64,000 nucleotides of DNA, from contig JADZAN010000047.1 of assembly GCA_020852815.1 (NCBI GenBank), positions 1 to 64,000 on the forward strand, in the 5' to 3' direction. Source of the DNA: Gemmatimonadaceae bacterium (lineage in GTDB: Bacteria > Gemmatimonadota > Gemmatimonadetes > Gemmatimonadales > Gemmatimonadaceae). The notes under the pieces were generated by a model, which was not told the origin of the DNA, searched no databases, and worked only from the letters and a program-made list of their open reading frames with translations. Below, piece by piece: positions 1 through 8,741 of the stretch. A program made the position numbers and the translations under genes. How positions within the stretch are numbered: position 1 is the first letter of the stretch; every line of letters begins with the position of its first letter.

Positions 1-329
1 ACCTTGGCACTGTTGTTCTCCGTGGTCCTCCGTGCCTCCGTGCGTCCTCCGTGTTCAAGGGTTTGAGTAGTTGAACTTCGTTGACCGCTCGCCGTACCAG
101 CGCTTTCGCGCGCTTGTCTTTCCGCCCAGCTACAAGACCATTCCACGATGATTCGCAGCAATCCTGGCAGTCGTTGCGATGCTGGTGTTTCCAAGTGCTT
201 TCAACACGGAGGACACACGGAGGAACGGAGGTACACGGGGAAGACCTTGGCACTGCTGTTCTCCGTGGTCCTCCGTGCCTCCGTGTGTCCTCCGTGTTCA
301 AAGGTTTGAGTAGTTGAACTTCATTGACC
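1..329. repeat. Two 86-bp direct repeats with an inverted arm between them
   Basis: Positions 1-86 and 244-329 are the same sequence with about four mismatches. Both are built from the motif CCTCCGTG. Between them, 201-238 is the reverse complement of 263-300 with about three mismatches, so the right half can fold into a long hairpin. No protein-like frame covers the block. It resembles the short palindromic intergenic repeats (REP-like) common in soil bacteria; that label is an inference. The right copy ends 33 bases before the start chosen for the LVIVD gene, so it probably lies in that gene's promoter or leader. Confidence 0.75.
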
Positions 330-361
330 ATACGCCCTCTCGACCACGTCCCAGTCTCCCC

Positions 362-2374
362 ATGCGACCAGCCCATACCCTCCTCCTCATCACTCTCGCC
401 AGCGCCGCGCCCCTCGGCGCCCAGGCTCCCGAGGTCGCGAAGATCGTCGTCGCCCCGACGAAACCCACCATGGTCGCCGGCGACACGTTGCGGCTGAGCG
501 CCCAGGCGCTGGATGCGAGTGGCCAGCCGGTCCCCGGCGTGCGCATACGATTCCAGGCGCAAGGCGGGCGCTTCGAGGGGACGGTAGATACGCTGGGACT
601 CGTCGAGTCGGGCGCGACGGGGACGCTCCCCGTCGTGGCGGTGGCGATCATTCCCGGTGCGCGTCCCAAGGTCGAACGCTTCGAGGTGCGCATGGTCGCC
701 GGCCCCGCGGCTTCGATCACGCCGTCGCACGGCGCGCTCAAGCTTGCCCTGGGACAACGGCTGCGGCTCGGCGCGCAGGTCTTCTCCAAGACCAACGACC
801 TCCGCGCGCAGGACCAGGTCGCGTGGAGCTCGTCCGCGCCTAACGTGGCCCGCGTCGACCAGGATGGGATGGTCACCGGCGCCGCCGCGGGAAAGGCGAC
901 GCTCACGGGAAAGGCCGGCGCCGCCACGGTCAAGGTCCCCGTCGAGGTCGTCGGCGCACAGGTCGCGTCGCTCGAACTCCTCCCCGCGCGCGTCGATGCG
1001 CGGCAGGGAGACGTGCAGCGCTTCCGCGCCACCGCCAGGGACGCGCGGGGCAACACCGTTGCCGGGCTCTCGACCTCATGGTCGTTCTCGCCGGGCGAAG
1101 GCTCCATCGAACAGGACGGGACCTTCACGGCCTACACACCGGGTGAGTACGTCATCACCGCCGTGCAGGGGGCGCGCACCGCACAGGCGGTCGTGCGCGT
1201 CGGCGCGCGCGAGGTCCGCCGAGCGCTCACCGTCGTTGGGCGACTCCCGCGCATGCGCTTCACCACCGAGGAAGTCTGGCTCCATCCCAACGGAAAGGTC
1301 GCCTACCTCGGCTCCGGCGGCGGCGGAGACGTCATGGTGGCCATTGACATCTCCGACCCGTCCAAGCCCGTCATCACCGACTCCATCGTCAGCAACACGC
1401 GCCGAGTCAACGACGTGATGACGACCCCCGACGGGAAGTTCCTCGTCTTCACGCGCGAAGGGGCCAGCGACCGCAAGAACGGGATCGTGATCTGCTCGCT
1501 CGAAGACCCGCTGCACCCCAAGGTCATCTCCGAGTTCACCGAGGGTGTGACCGCCGGCGTTCACTCCGCCTTCATCTTCCAGCAGGAGAAGTACGGGACG
1601 CACATCTACCTCACCAACGACGGCACCGGCGCGCTGCACGTCATCGACATCAACGACCCCTACAAGCCGAAAGAAGTGGCGCAGTGGCGCACCCCGCGCT
1701 CGTTCGGCGATGCCGGGCGCACGCTGCACGACATCGACGTGCAGGGCGGGCTCCTCTACGCCTCGTACTGGAACGACGGGCTGGTGATCCTCGACGTTGG
1801 CAACGGAATGAAGGGGGGCACGCCCAGCAATCCGCAGTTGGTGTCGCAGTACAAGTACGACCTCAACTTCCTCTACCGCGACGTGGAGGCGAGCGGAGGC
1901 CCCGGCTTCATCCGCGGGACGCACACCGCGTGGCGCCACAAGAACTATGTCTTCATTGCCGACGAGGTCTTCCCCAGTGAAGGGGTGAAGGGGGCCAAGG
2001 ATGCCTCGGCCGGGCGTGCGTATGGGAGACTGCAGGTCATCGACGTGAGCGACATGGCCAAGCCGCGCTCGGTCGCCTACTACGAGCCGGAGTTCGGCGG
2101 CGTGCACAACGTCTGGGTCGCCGGCGACACGCTCTACATGGGCGCCTACAACGGCGGCTTCCGCGCCTTCGATATCTCGGGCGAGCTGCGCGGTGACCTG
2201 CGCGCCCAGGGGCGCGAGATCGGCCACCTCAACACCGCCGACATGGATGGGCGCGTGAAGAACACGGCCATGACCTGGGGCGTCGTCGTGAAGAACGGCC
2301 TCGCCTACGTCAACGACATGTACAATGGGCTTTGGATCGTGCGCATCGAGCCGAAGGCGCAGGTTGTGCCGTAG
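362..2374 (+). CDS. Secreted Ig-like (Big_2) plus LVIVD beta-propeller surface protein
   Basis: 670 residues. The start is placed at 362 because an ordinary signal peptide follows (MRPAHTLLLITLASAAP, cleavage near GAQA); in-frame extension to 314 would use a TTG inside the upstream repeat. Residues about 20-290 hold two or three Ig-like folds with the Big_2 pattern (VAWSSSAPNVARVDQDGMV). Residues about 300-665 carry LVIVD repeats, visible as IDISDPSKP, IDINDPYKP and IDVSDMAKP, which form a propeller. Likely exported and surface-exposed; no enzyme motif is seen. It is monocistronic, with a hairpin terminator 36 bases after the stop. The fold assignment is firm; the ligand is unknown. Confidence 0.85.
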   Translation: MRPAHTLLLITLASAAPLGAQAPEVAKIVVAPTKPTMVAGDTLRLSAQALDASGQPVPGVRIRFQAQGGRFEGTVDTLGLVESGATGTLPVVAVAIIPGARPKVERFEVRMVAGPAASITPSHGALKLALGQRLRLGAQVFSKTNDLRAQDQVAWSSSAPNVARVDQDGMVTGAAAGKATLTGKAGAATVKVPVEVVGAQVASLELLPARVDARQGDVQRFRATARDARGNTVAGLSTSWSFSPGEGSIEQDGTFTAYTPGEYVITAVQGARTAQAVVRVGAREVRRALTVVGRLPRMRFTTEEVWLHPNGKVAYLGSGGGGDVMVAIDISDPSKPVITDSIVSNTRRVNDVMTTPDGKFLVFTREGASDRKNGIVICSLEDPLHPKVISEFTEGVTAGVHSAFIFQQEKYGTHIYLTNDGTGALHVIDINDPYKPKEVAQWRTPRSFGDAGRTLHDIDVQGGLLYASYWNDGLVILDVGNGMKGGTPSNPQLVSQYKYDLNFLYRDVEASGGPGFIRGTHTAWRHKNYVFIADEVFPSEGVKGAKDASAGRAYGRLQVIDVSDMAKPRSVAYYEPEFGGVHNVWVAGDTLYMGAYNGGFRAFDISGELRGDLRAQGREIGHLNTADMDGRVKNTAMTWGVVVKNGLAYVNDMYNGLWIVRIEPKAQVVP

Positions 2375-2409
2375 TACGAGAGGACGCCTTCTGCTACGTG
2401 AGAAAGGAG

Positions 2410-2445
2410 AACGCCCGGTCGGGAGGGAGCTTCCGGCCGGGCGTT
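2410..2445 (+). terminator. Hairpin terminator after the LVIVD gene
   Basis: AACGCCCGG (2410-2418) pairs perfectly with CCGGGCGTT (2437-2445) around an 18-base loop, and the following bases are GTTTGCG. It starts 36 bases after the stop codon, where an intrinsic terminator is expected, though the T run is short. Confidence 0.65.
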
Positions 2446-2465
2446 TGCGATTGCTGGAGAAGACG

Positions 2466-2552
2466 AGATGCCTGCCCCAGCGAAGGCTGGGGACGAGAAG
2501 CAGCCCCGGCGAAAGCTGGGGACGAGAAGCCTGCCCCCAGCGAAAGCTGGGG
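2466..2552. repeat. Three tandem copies of a CCCCAGCGAAAGCTGGGG hairpin unit
   Basis: Units at 2475-2492, 2504-2521 and 2535-2552 each form a small hairpin (CCCCAG / CTGGGG around CGAAAG) and are linked by GACGAGAAGC. The same hairpin, next to GAAGACGA repeats, recurs at about 5780-5797 and 36060-36078. The family is therefore dispersed and intergenic, REP-like. The array lies between converging genes and may help end transcription. Confidence 0.8.
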
Positions 2553-2562
2553 ACCCGCCGGA

Positions 2563-3000
2563 CTATCTCCGCTTCGTCGTGATCAGCACTGCCCCCTTGG
2601 GATAGCCGGTGCCGAAGCGCGTCGTGGCGTCGGGGGGGCTCAGGAAGCGAATCTCCTTGATCGAGAGCGCGGCGATGTTCGTCGCCTGGTCTATCGTCCC
2701 GACCAGGATGTCATCCACACGCAGCATGATCGCCACCGGGCCGCCGGCAGACGCTTCGAGCGTCACCGCGCCGCGCCCGCGTAGCATCGCCGGCCGCAGG
2801 CGCTGGATGGCATCGAGCGCATTGGTCGCCCCCGACGCCTCGATCTCATCGCTGAGGATCACGTTGGCGCTCCCGCGCGCGGGGGAGCCGGCCGTTGTCT
2901 TCGGGCCGCCGCCTGACACCGACCCGGCCGCGCTTCCGCCACCGCCACCACACGCTACGCCCAACAGTGCCGCGCCGAGCAGGAGGGTGCCGCGTCGCAT
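2563..3000 (-). CDS. Lipoprotein with a TonB-plug-like module
   Basis: 145 residues. ATG at 3000 is preferred because GAGG lies 8 bases upstream; an ATG at 3006 is too close to it. The N-terminus is a lipoprotein signal (LLGAALLGVAC, then a glycine run). The C-terminal 100 residues resemble the plug domain of TonB-dependent receptors: a start like VILSDEIEASGATNALDAIQ, a middle stretch VRVDD-like, and a closing RFGTGYPKGAVLITTK. No barrel follows, so this is a free-standing plug-like lipoprotein, probably periplasmic or outer-membrane attached. The module recurs at 9347-10087 and 57858-59366. Function unknown. Confidence 0.7.
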   Translation of the reverse strand: MRRGTLLLGAALLGVACGGGGGSAAGSVSGGGPKTTAGSPARGSANVILSDEIEASGATNALDAIQRLRPAMLRGRGAVTLEASAGGPVAIMLRVDDILVGTIDQATNIAALSIKEIRFLSPPDATTRFGTGYPKGAVLITTKRR

Positions 3001-3113
3001 CGTCATATCCTCGTTCGTTGGAGTCGGCCGGCGGCGTGGCGCTGCGCGCACACTCCGGTGACGGCTGCAAGTCGGCTGGAAGCCATCCCACACCTGCTAT
3101 GGCCTCTACGCTC

Positions 3114-4565
3114 TCACCCCAGTGCGCTCAACGCAAGGCTCCGCCCCTCGGCGACAAACGACTCACCGTCGAGTCCGGCCGGCGCGGGGACCCCAAGCGC
3201 CGCCAGCGCACTGGGCATCACATCCACCGTGCGGCGCGGCGGCTGCGCCACCGGGTGGTTCGTGAGCAGCGGGACCAGCATGTGGTCGCGGTGCAGCGCG
3301 CCGTGCGACGATCGATGCGGGATGGGCTCGTAGCGGTCGCGGAAGTCCCACCCCGGCGCCGCCGACACCAGCAGGTCGCCGGCGCGCGCCGCCGTGGCCA
3401 GGTGGGCAATCTGTACGACGCTGTCGGGGTGGTCGCCGTCGATCGTCGCGTCGAACGCCTCGCGCGCCGTGGCGCCGTCCAGCGGCGCGATGCCTAACGG
3501 GTTCCCCTCCAGCGGGTGATACCCGTAGCGCTCCCCCTCCTCCCCCGGCTCCATCGACACCATCGCCCGCCCCCCGGTGCGCGAGCGCACCTCCGCCAGC
3601 CCCGGCGCGTGCGGGAGAATGAGCAGGTCCACCGACTCGCGCGCCAGCAGCGCCTCCGCCACCCCCCGCCAACGCCCCTCCAGCGCCGGCCAGTACGGGC
3701 GCTCGCTGCGCGAGAGTTCCAGGTACACGTGCGCCATCGCGTTCCCGCTCACCATCACCGCCACCTCGTGTCCAGTCCCCAGCGTCCACGGGTGCGCCAG
3801 CGTGCGGAACCCCCACCGCTCCGCAAACAGCACGGCGAGGTCGTCGTGCCGGTGCACGGGCGAGTGTCCGTGATCGCTCACGATCCACAGGTGCAACGAC
3901 TCCCAGCGCCCGGCGCGCTCGGCATCGTGGCGCAGCGCCGCCACCACGGCGTCCAGGTTCCCCATGGCGCGGCGCACCACCGCGGTGTCGTGCCCTCCTG
4001 CATGCGACGCCTTGTCGATTCCCGTGAAGGCCGCGAAGACAAAGTCCGGCTCGTCGCGGCGCACGCGCCGCACCACTTCGGCGCCAATGTCGCGGTCGAT
4101 CGCCAGCCAGCCTCGCACGTCGCCCAGAAAGTGCGTGCGGGCTGCGCGCGCCACGAAACGCGCGCCGCGCCCCAGCCGGTGCACGTTCGGCAACCCGCGC
4201 CCAATCACCGTCAGCGCCCCCAGCGACGAGTCGGCGTACTCGAACAGGGTGGGGGCGCCGGGGTCGAGGTCGCGGTCCACGTGGCGCATCCCCAACCCCA
4301 CGTAGCTCCGCGCATGCGCCATCCACGGCGCAATGCGGCGGGTCCGATCGTACCACCGCAGCCCGGGAAGGCCCACCCCGCCGGGAAAGCGTCCCATGAG
4401 GAAGGGCGTGTACGCCACGCCGGTCACCGACGGCCAGGCGGTCGTCACCGTGTGCATTCCGCCGTCGCTCCGCAGGGCACTGAGATGCGGCAGCGTGCCG
4501 TCGTCCATTAACGCGCGCAGCGTATCGGGACGGGCACCATCGGCGACGAGAATGATGACGGGCAC
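3114..4565 (-). CDS. Type I phosphodiesterase / nucleotide pyrophosphatase family enzyme
   Basis: About 483 residues from a GTG at 4565; the frame stays open upstream to 4682, but the protein-like sequence starts here and no ribosome site settles the choice. It belongs to the alkaline phosphatase superfamily. Metal-site pieces appear in order: VADGARPDTL near the N-terminus, the nucleophile region AWPSVTGVAYTPF, IDKASHAGGHD, VSDHGHSPVHRHDD, and SSHGALHRDHMLVPL near the end. These enzymes cleave phosphodiester or pyrophosphate bonds using two metal ions. There is no clear signal peptide with this start. Divergent from the LOG gene at 4777. Substrate unknown. Confidence 0.85.
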   Translation of the reverse strand: MPVIILVADGARPDTLRALMDDGTLPHLSALRSDGGMHTVTTAWPSVTGVAYTPFLMGRFPGGVGLPGLRWYDRTRRIAPWMAHARSYVGLGMRHVDRDLDPGAPTLFEYADSSLGALTVIGRGLPNVHRLGRGARFVARAARTHFLGDVRGWLAIDRDIGAEVVRRVRRDEPDFVFAAFTGIDKASHAGGHDTAVVRRAMGNLDAVVAALRHDAERAGRWESLHLWIVSDHGHSPVHRHDDLAVLFAERWGFRTLAHPWTLGTGHEVAVMVSGNAMAHVYLELSRSERPYWPALEGRWRGVAEALLARESVDLLILPHAPGLAEVRSRTGGRAMVSMEPGEEGERYGYHPLEGNPLGIAPLDGATAREAFDATIDGDHPDSVVQIAHLATAARAGDLLVSAAPGWDFRDRYEPIPHRSSHGALHRDHMLVPLLTNHPVAQPPRRTVDVMPSALAALGVPAPAGLDGESFVAEGRSLALSALG

Positions 4566-4776
4566 AGCGAGTGACGAGCGCGAAGGCTGTGGAGAGGGGG
4601 AGGGGGGGAGGGAGACCGACGGTTGTTGCGAACGATACGTATCGCCGCTCGGGCAACGCCTGCCATCAGGGCTTGCGATCAACTTCCACGATCAGGGCGT
4701 ACGATCAACGCCTGGGTGCGGGAGAACGATTCCGCCCCATCGTGTGATACGCTAAGCTCCTGCGCGTGTTGCGCGC

Positions 4777-5733
4777 ATGGCGCGCCCAACTGCTCACGAT
4801 CTTAACCGCGAGATGGCCCAGCGTAAGCAACAGCGGCGCCGCGGCGCCCAATCCATCGATCCCGAGCGACTGGCCGACGCCGGCAAGGAAGCGCTGGAGG
4901 GATTGAAGGAGCGCACCGAGATTGGCCACCGGGCCGCGGGGCGGCGCCCGCCGTCGGAGTCGTCCCCCGCCCGCACCAGCGGCGCGCACCGCGTCATTGA
5001 CGACACCATCCGCGACCCGCTCCCGCTCACCGAGGACGCCAAGCTCCTCCAGCCCGTGGTCTCGGGCGAGTCGTTCACGCGCTCCGACCCGTGGCGCGTG
5101 ATGCGCATCCAGAGCGAGTTCGTCGAGGGCTTCGACACGCTGGCCAAGGTGACGAAGGGGGTCACCATCTTCGGCTCGGCGCGCACCGGCCCCGACGATC
5201 CGCAATACCAGGCGGCGCTGGAAACGGCGCGCCTCCTCGCCGAGGCGGGCTTCGCCATCCTCACCGGCGCCGGCCCGGGGATCATGGAGGCGGCCAACAA
5301 GGGAGCCAAGCTCTCGGGCGCCCCCTCCATCGGCTGCAACATCGAGCTCCCGTTCGAGCAGGGAGCCAACCCGTACGTCGATACGCTCATCAACTTCCGC
5401 TACTTCTTCGTGCGGAAGACGATGTTCATCAAGTACTCGAACGCCTTCGTCATCTTCCCCGGCGGCTTCGGGACGCTGGATGAGCTGTTCGAGGCACTCA
5501 CCCTGATCCAGACGGGGAAGATCTACCAGTTCCCCGTGATCCTGTTCGGGACACACTACTGGGCCGGGCTCATTCGCTGGCTCAACTCGCGAGTCCTGGT
5601 GGAGAAGAAGATCTCGCCCGGCGACATGGACCTGCTACTCGTCACCGACGACCCCGAGGAAGCGGCGCAGGCAGTGATTGCCGCATATGGGGCGCAACTC
5701 AGCGCGGCGCGCGCGCGATTGGAGGAACCTTGA
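4777..5733 (+). CDS. LOG-family (lysine decarboxylase-like) nucleotide hydrolase
   Basis: 318 residues. The central Rossmann-like domain has the LOG/TIGR00730 hallmarks: [20 protein letters not shown], and the signature [15 protein letters not shown] near residue 230. LOG proteins release the base from nucleoside 5'-monophosphates (cytokinin ribotides in plants, AMP and others in bacteria), so the old name lysine decarboxylase is misleading. The first 90 residues are basic, disordered-looking and unusual for the family; a start at 4813 (MAQRK) is also possible. The stop codon overlaps the start of the next gene, so the two are probably co-translated. Confidence 0.88.
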   Translation: MARPTAHDLNREMAQRKQQRRRGAQSIDPERLADAGKEALEGLKERTEIGHRAAGRRPPSESSPARTSGAHRVIDDTIRDPLPLTEDAKLLQPVVSGESFTRSDPWRVMRIQSEFVEGFDTLAKVTKGVTIFGSARTGPDDPQYQAALETARLLAEAGFAILTGAGPGIMEAANKGAKLSGAPSIGCNIELPFEQGANPYVDTLINFRYFFVRKTMFIKYSNAFVIFPGGFGTLDELFEALTLIQTGKIYQFPVILFGTHYWAGLIRWLNSRVLVEKKISPGDMDLLLVTDDPEEAAQAVIAAYGAQLSAARARLEEP

Positions 5734-7031
5734 TCAAGACGCAGAAGACGAGAAGACGAGAAGACAAGAGCGTAGCGAGCGCCCCAGCGAAAGCCGGGGC
5801 CCATGCAGCCGAGGGGCGCAGCCTCGGGCACAAGGCGTCGCGCATCGGGGCGACGGTGAAGCGCGCCTCTGCGTCGGGGCCCAAGTCTTCGCAGAAGAAG
5901 GCGGCCGAGGCGCGGGAGAAGTCGGGGAAGGCGCACACGGCGGGGGCGGCGTCGCGCTTCCTGCGCGGCGGGCGCATCGATCCGCGCAGGATCAACGGGA
6001 AGGAGAAGGTCGTCGACCTCATCGACGGGACGTACCTCGCCTACAACGGCGGGCGGCTCCGCGAGGCGTGCCAGCTCTTCACCGAGAAGATGATCGACCC
6101 CTCCGTCACCATCGGCCTCACCATGACCGGTGCGCTCACGCCGGCCGGGCTGGGGATGGCGGCGGTGATCCCGCTCATCGAGGCGGGTTTCGTCGACTGG
6201 ATCATCTCCACCGGTGCGAATCTCTACCACGACACGCACTTCGGGCTCGGGCTCGCCATGCATCGCGGCAACCCGCAGACCTCGGACGTGATGCTGCGCG
6301 AGGAAGGGGTCGTGCGCATCTACGACATCTTCTTCGACTACGACGTCCTCCTCTCCACCGACGCCTTCTTCCGCGCTGTGGTGCAGGGGCCGGAGTTCCA
6401 GCGCGCCATGTCGAGCGCCGAGTTCCATTGGCTGTGCGGAAAGTACGTGCGCGAGCGCGAGCGCAAGCTCGGAATCGGGCAGAAGTCGCTGCTGAGCGCC
6501 GCCTACAAGTGCGGCGTCCCGATCTACACCTCGTCACCCGGTGATTCGTCGATCGGGATGAACATCGCGGCGCTCTCGCTCGACGGGAACAAGTGCACCA
6601 TCGACCCCAACCTCGACGTGAACGAGACGGCGTCGATCGTCCTCAACGCCAAGCGTACCGGGGGAAAGAGCGCGGTCTGCATCCTGGGTGGCGGTTCGCC
6701 CAAGAACTTCGCGTTGCAGACGGAGCCGCAGATCCAGGAAGTGTTGGGCATCGACGAGAAGGGGCACGACTACTTCCTGCAAATCACCGACGCGCGCCCC
6801 GACACCGGGGGGCTGTCAGGTGCAACGCCGGCCGAGGCGGTGAGCTGGGGAAAGATCGACCCCGATCGCCTCCCCGACGCCGTGGTCTGCTACCTCGACT
6901 CGACGGTCGCGCTCCCGCTCCTCACGTCGTACGCGTTGGCAAAGAAGGCCAAACGCCCGCTGCGCCGCCTGTATGACCAGCGCGAGGCGATGATGGCGCG
7001 CCTGCGCAGCGAGTACGAGAAGACCAGGTAG
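5730..7031 (+). CDS. Deoxyhypusine synthase-family protein
   Basis: 433 residues from a TTG at 5730 with GGAGG 4 bases upstream, overlapping the previous stop. Family features: a nicotinamide-cofactor Rossmann core ([27 protein letters not shown]) and EAVSWGKI, whose Lys375 matches the enzyme-imine lysine of eukaryotic deoxyhypusine synthase (human Lys329). Bacteria lack eIF5A, so a polyamine substrate (homospermidine-type chemistry) is the usual suggestion for bacterial members; that is inference. The first roughly 85 residues are not family-like, and about the first 25 are translated from the dispersed repeat at 5740-5800. The coupling to a LOG enzyme is noteworthy. Confidence 0.85.
   Translation: MIKTQKTRRREDKSVASAPAKAGAHAAEGRSLGHKASRIGATVKRASASGPKSSQKKAAEAREKSGKAHTAGAASRFLRGGRIDPRRINGKEKVVDLIDGTYLAYNGGRLREACQLFTEKMIDPSVTIGLTMTGALTPAGLGMAAVIPLIEAGFVDWIISTGANLYHDTHFGLGLAMHRGNPQTSDVMLREEGVVRIYDIFFDYDVLLSTDAFFRAVVQGPEFQRAMSSAEFHWLCGKYVRERERKLGIGQKSLLSAAYKCGVPIYTSSPGDSSIGMNIAALSLDGNKCTIDPNLDVNETASIVLNAKRTGGKSAVCILGGGSPKNFALQTEPQIQEVLGIDEKGHDYFLQITDARPDTGGLSGATPAEAVSWGKIDPDRLPDAVVCYLDSTVALPLLTSYALAKKAKRPLRRLYDQREAMMARLRSEYEKTR
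5740..5800. repeat. GAAGACGA / CCCCAGCGAAAGC repeat inside a coding start
   Basis: Three GAAGACGA-type units are followed by a CCCCAGCGAAAGCCGGGG hairpin, the same composite element found at 35938-36122 and, hairpin only, at 2466-2552. Here it lies just after the TTG start and Shine-Dalgarno sequence of the deoxyhypusine-synthase homologue and stays in frame with it. Confidence 0.75.
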
Positions 7032-7050
7032 CCGCACCGCCCAACGTGCG

Positions 7051-7076
7051 ACGGGGGAGCCGATGGGCTCCCCCGT
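7051..7076. terminator. Bidirectional hairpin terminator between converging genes
   Basis: ACGGGGGAGCC (7051-7061) pairs perfectly with GGCTCCCCCGT (7066-7076) around a 4-base loop. It fills the gap between the synthase homologue on the plus strand and the lipoprotein on the minus strand, so it can serve both. There is no long T run on either side. Confidence 0.7.
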
Positions 7077-7102
7077 GGTCGTCTGCGCCCCGCTCGGCGG
7101 CC

Positions 7103-7561
7103 CTAACGAGAAAAGGTGTAGCGATCGCCCACGACCGACGCCTTCCCGCGCAACAGCGACACCAGGCTGGTCGTGTACGTCCCGGCAAAGAGCGTGTCCG
7201 ACGCCTGCTGCACCAGGGCCAGCGCCGTCCCGCTGCGGTGGAAGGCGCCGCGAATGGTCACCGTTCCGTTGGCCGGCTGCGTCCCGTTTGCCGAGCTGCG
7301 TAGCGCGAGCGAGAAGATGAAGGTCGAGTCGGGGCCGAGTGTCAGCGCCCCCTTCCGCACCTCGACTGTCCGCCCCTCGGAAATGAAGCTCGCGGGGATG
7401 TTGATGTCGTCGGTGGTCGCCAGCGCATAGACCTCCCCGGTACCGGTCACCGGCTCGGGTGACGTGGCGTCGAGGCTCCCGCCGCAGGCAGCGGCAAAGG
7501 CGGCGGCGAAAGCAGCCAGGGCGACGGATGGGACGAACAGGGCGCGATGGAAGGACGGCAT
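7103..7561 (-). CDS. Small predicted lipoprotein, function unknown
   Basis: 152 residues from the ATG at 7561. The N-terminus is a long hydrophobic signal ending in FAAAFAAACGGS, a lipobox with an acceptor cysteine. The remaining 120 residues look beta-rich (TGTGEVYALATTDDINIPA, GALTLGPDSTFIFSLALRS, RGAFHRSGTALALVQ), as in small lipocalin- or Ig-like lipoproteins, but no family is recognised. The stop codon TAG sits inside the recurring GTTAGG hexamer. It converges with the synthase homologue across a shared terminator. Confidence 0.65.
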   Translation of the reverse strand: MPSFHRALFVPSVALAAFAAAFAAACGGSLDATSPEPVTGTGEVYALATTDDINIPASFISEGRTVEVRKGALTLGPDSTFIFSLALRSSANGTQPANGTVTIRGAFHRSGTALALVQQASDTLFAGTYTTSLVSLLRGKASVVGDRYTFSR

Positions 7562-7649
7562 CGAAGTGGAGTTCCGGTCTCGGGGTACAAAGAACAAGCA
7601 AGTGGCCCGGCTTTCTTGCGGCAACCCCGGGGCTGCCGCCGCCAGATCG

Positions 7650-8528
7650 TTAGGCGCCAGCGTCGCGGTCAGCGTCGCCGCCGCCAGCGCCACTCTCGGC
7701 GCGCGCGGCCGGTGCGTCCGCCACGTCGGCTGTGGCCGCCAGGTGCGACGACTCGTGCAGGATGGCGCGCACCAGCGAGGCGCGCGAGTACTCTCCAAAC
7801 GATACATAGTCGGTCGATTCGCGCGCGCCCAGCACCTCGCGCTCGATGCGCGACGGCGGCGCCCCCTCGCGCGCCATCGAGGTCACCCGCGCAATGATCT
7901 CCTCGGTCCAGTCCGCCTTGGCACGCAGCGCTGCGAGTGCATCGGGAAGGAGCCCGCGGTGCGCATCGAAGACGCGCGCCGGCTGCAACGCCAGCACGCG
8001 CCGCAGCGACGCCACGAGCGCGCGCGGCGACTCGTCGTGATGCGCCACGCGCACCTTCACGCCAATGAACAAGTCGCCCGCGAAGAGCGACCCGGTCGTC
8101 CTATCCCACACGACATGATGATCCGCCGAGTGCCCGGGCGTCGCAATCAGCTCCAACCCGTCGACGTCGAGCGGGGTAATGAGAGCGGAGAAGGGAAGAG
8201 GCTGCCCCCAGGTCCACCGCCGGTACACCGGTATCCGCTCGGCGGCACGTGAGCGGGCCAGCGTATCGGCGTGGGCCGCGACCGGAATACCGCGGCGCAC
8301 CACTCGGTCGAGGTTTCCGGCGTGGTCCTCGTGCCAGTGCGTGACCATCACCCCCTGCAACCGCTCGCTGGACAACAGGCGCTCGACGTCGTCCCCTATT
8401 CCGGGGAAGCCGGTGTCGATCATCACGCCGCGCACCAGGAAGGCACTCACCGCGACCCCCACCGTGCGTGAGCGACGAGTCGACATCTCGAGTCGCACGA
8501 CATCGTCGTGGCGGTGTATGCGGATCAT
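7650..8528 (-). CDS. Metallo-beta-lactamase-fold hydrolase
   Basis: 292 residues from the ATG at 8528. The metal-binding set is complete: HWHEDHAGNLD (HxHxDH) near residue 72, TPGHSADH, AGDLFIG with the bridging aspartate, and FDAHRGLL with the last histidine. The layout is that of glyoxalase II-like or general MBL-fold hydrolases with a C-terminal helical extension. Probably cytoplasmic; substrate not predictable. It is transcribed away from greA, and about 210 bases separate the two. The stop TAA lies within a CCTAAC hexamer. Confidence 0.85.
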   Translation of the reverse strand: MIRIHRHDDVVRLEMSTRRSRTVGVAVSAFLVRGVMIDTGFPGIGDDVERLLSSERLQGVMVTHWHEDHAGNLDRVVRRGIPVAAHADTLARSRAAERIPVYRRWTWGQPLPFSALITPLDVDGLELIATPGHSADHHVVWDRTTGSLFAGDLFIGVKVRVAHHDESPRALVASLRRVLALQPARVFDAHRGLLPDALAALRAKADWTEEIIARVTSMAREGAPPSRIEREVLGARESTDYVSFGEYSRASLVRAILHESSHLAATADVADAPAARAESGAGGGDADRDAGA

Positions 8529-8686
8529 GCGCGAAGTGTAGCGGGTGCGTTGCGGAGGTGCGTGCGGCGGTGCGTTGCGGCGGTGCGCGAGTCGATGCGT
8601 GCGTCCCCATCTCCACCCCGCCCCCCGCGCCCCGTCGCCCGAGAATTGAAATCGGTACACGACGCGCTTAGGTTTCATCCAGCGAC

Positions 8687-8727
8687 GCGCCCGGCCACCC
8701 TCAGACGGCCGGGCGCACCCTTTTATT
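8687..8727 (+). terminator. Terminator-like hairpin in the greA leader
   Basis: GCGCCCGGCC (8687-8696) pairs perfectly with GGCCGGGCGC (8707-8716), followed by ACCC and TTTT at 8721-8724. The gene upstream runs the other way, so this structure does not end a known gene. It lies 15-55 bases before the greA ATG and may attenuate greA transcription. The TTTTAT stretch could instead be part of a promoter. Confidence 0.6.
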
Positions 8728-8741
8728 GCCGGTAGGGTCCC

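Noticed and set aside
298-1128. Antisense frame over the LVIVD gene
   Set aside because: Low-complexity serine/arginine/threonine sequence without domains or a ribosome site.
8543-8590. GGTGCGTTGCGG direct repeats near the hydrolase start
   Set aside because: Two or three short imperfect copies in GC-rich DNA; could be chance.
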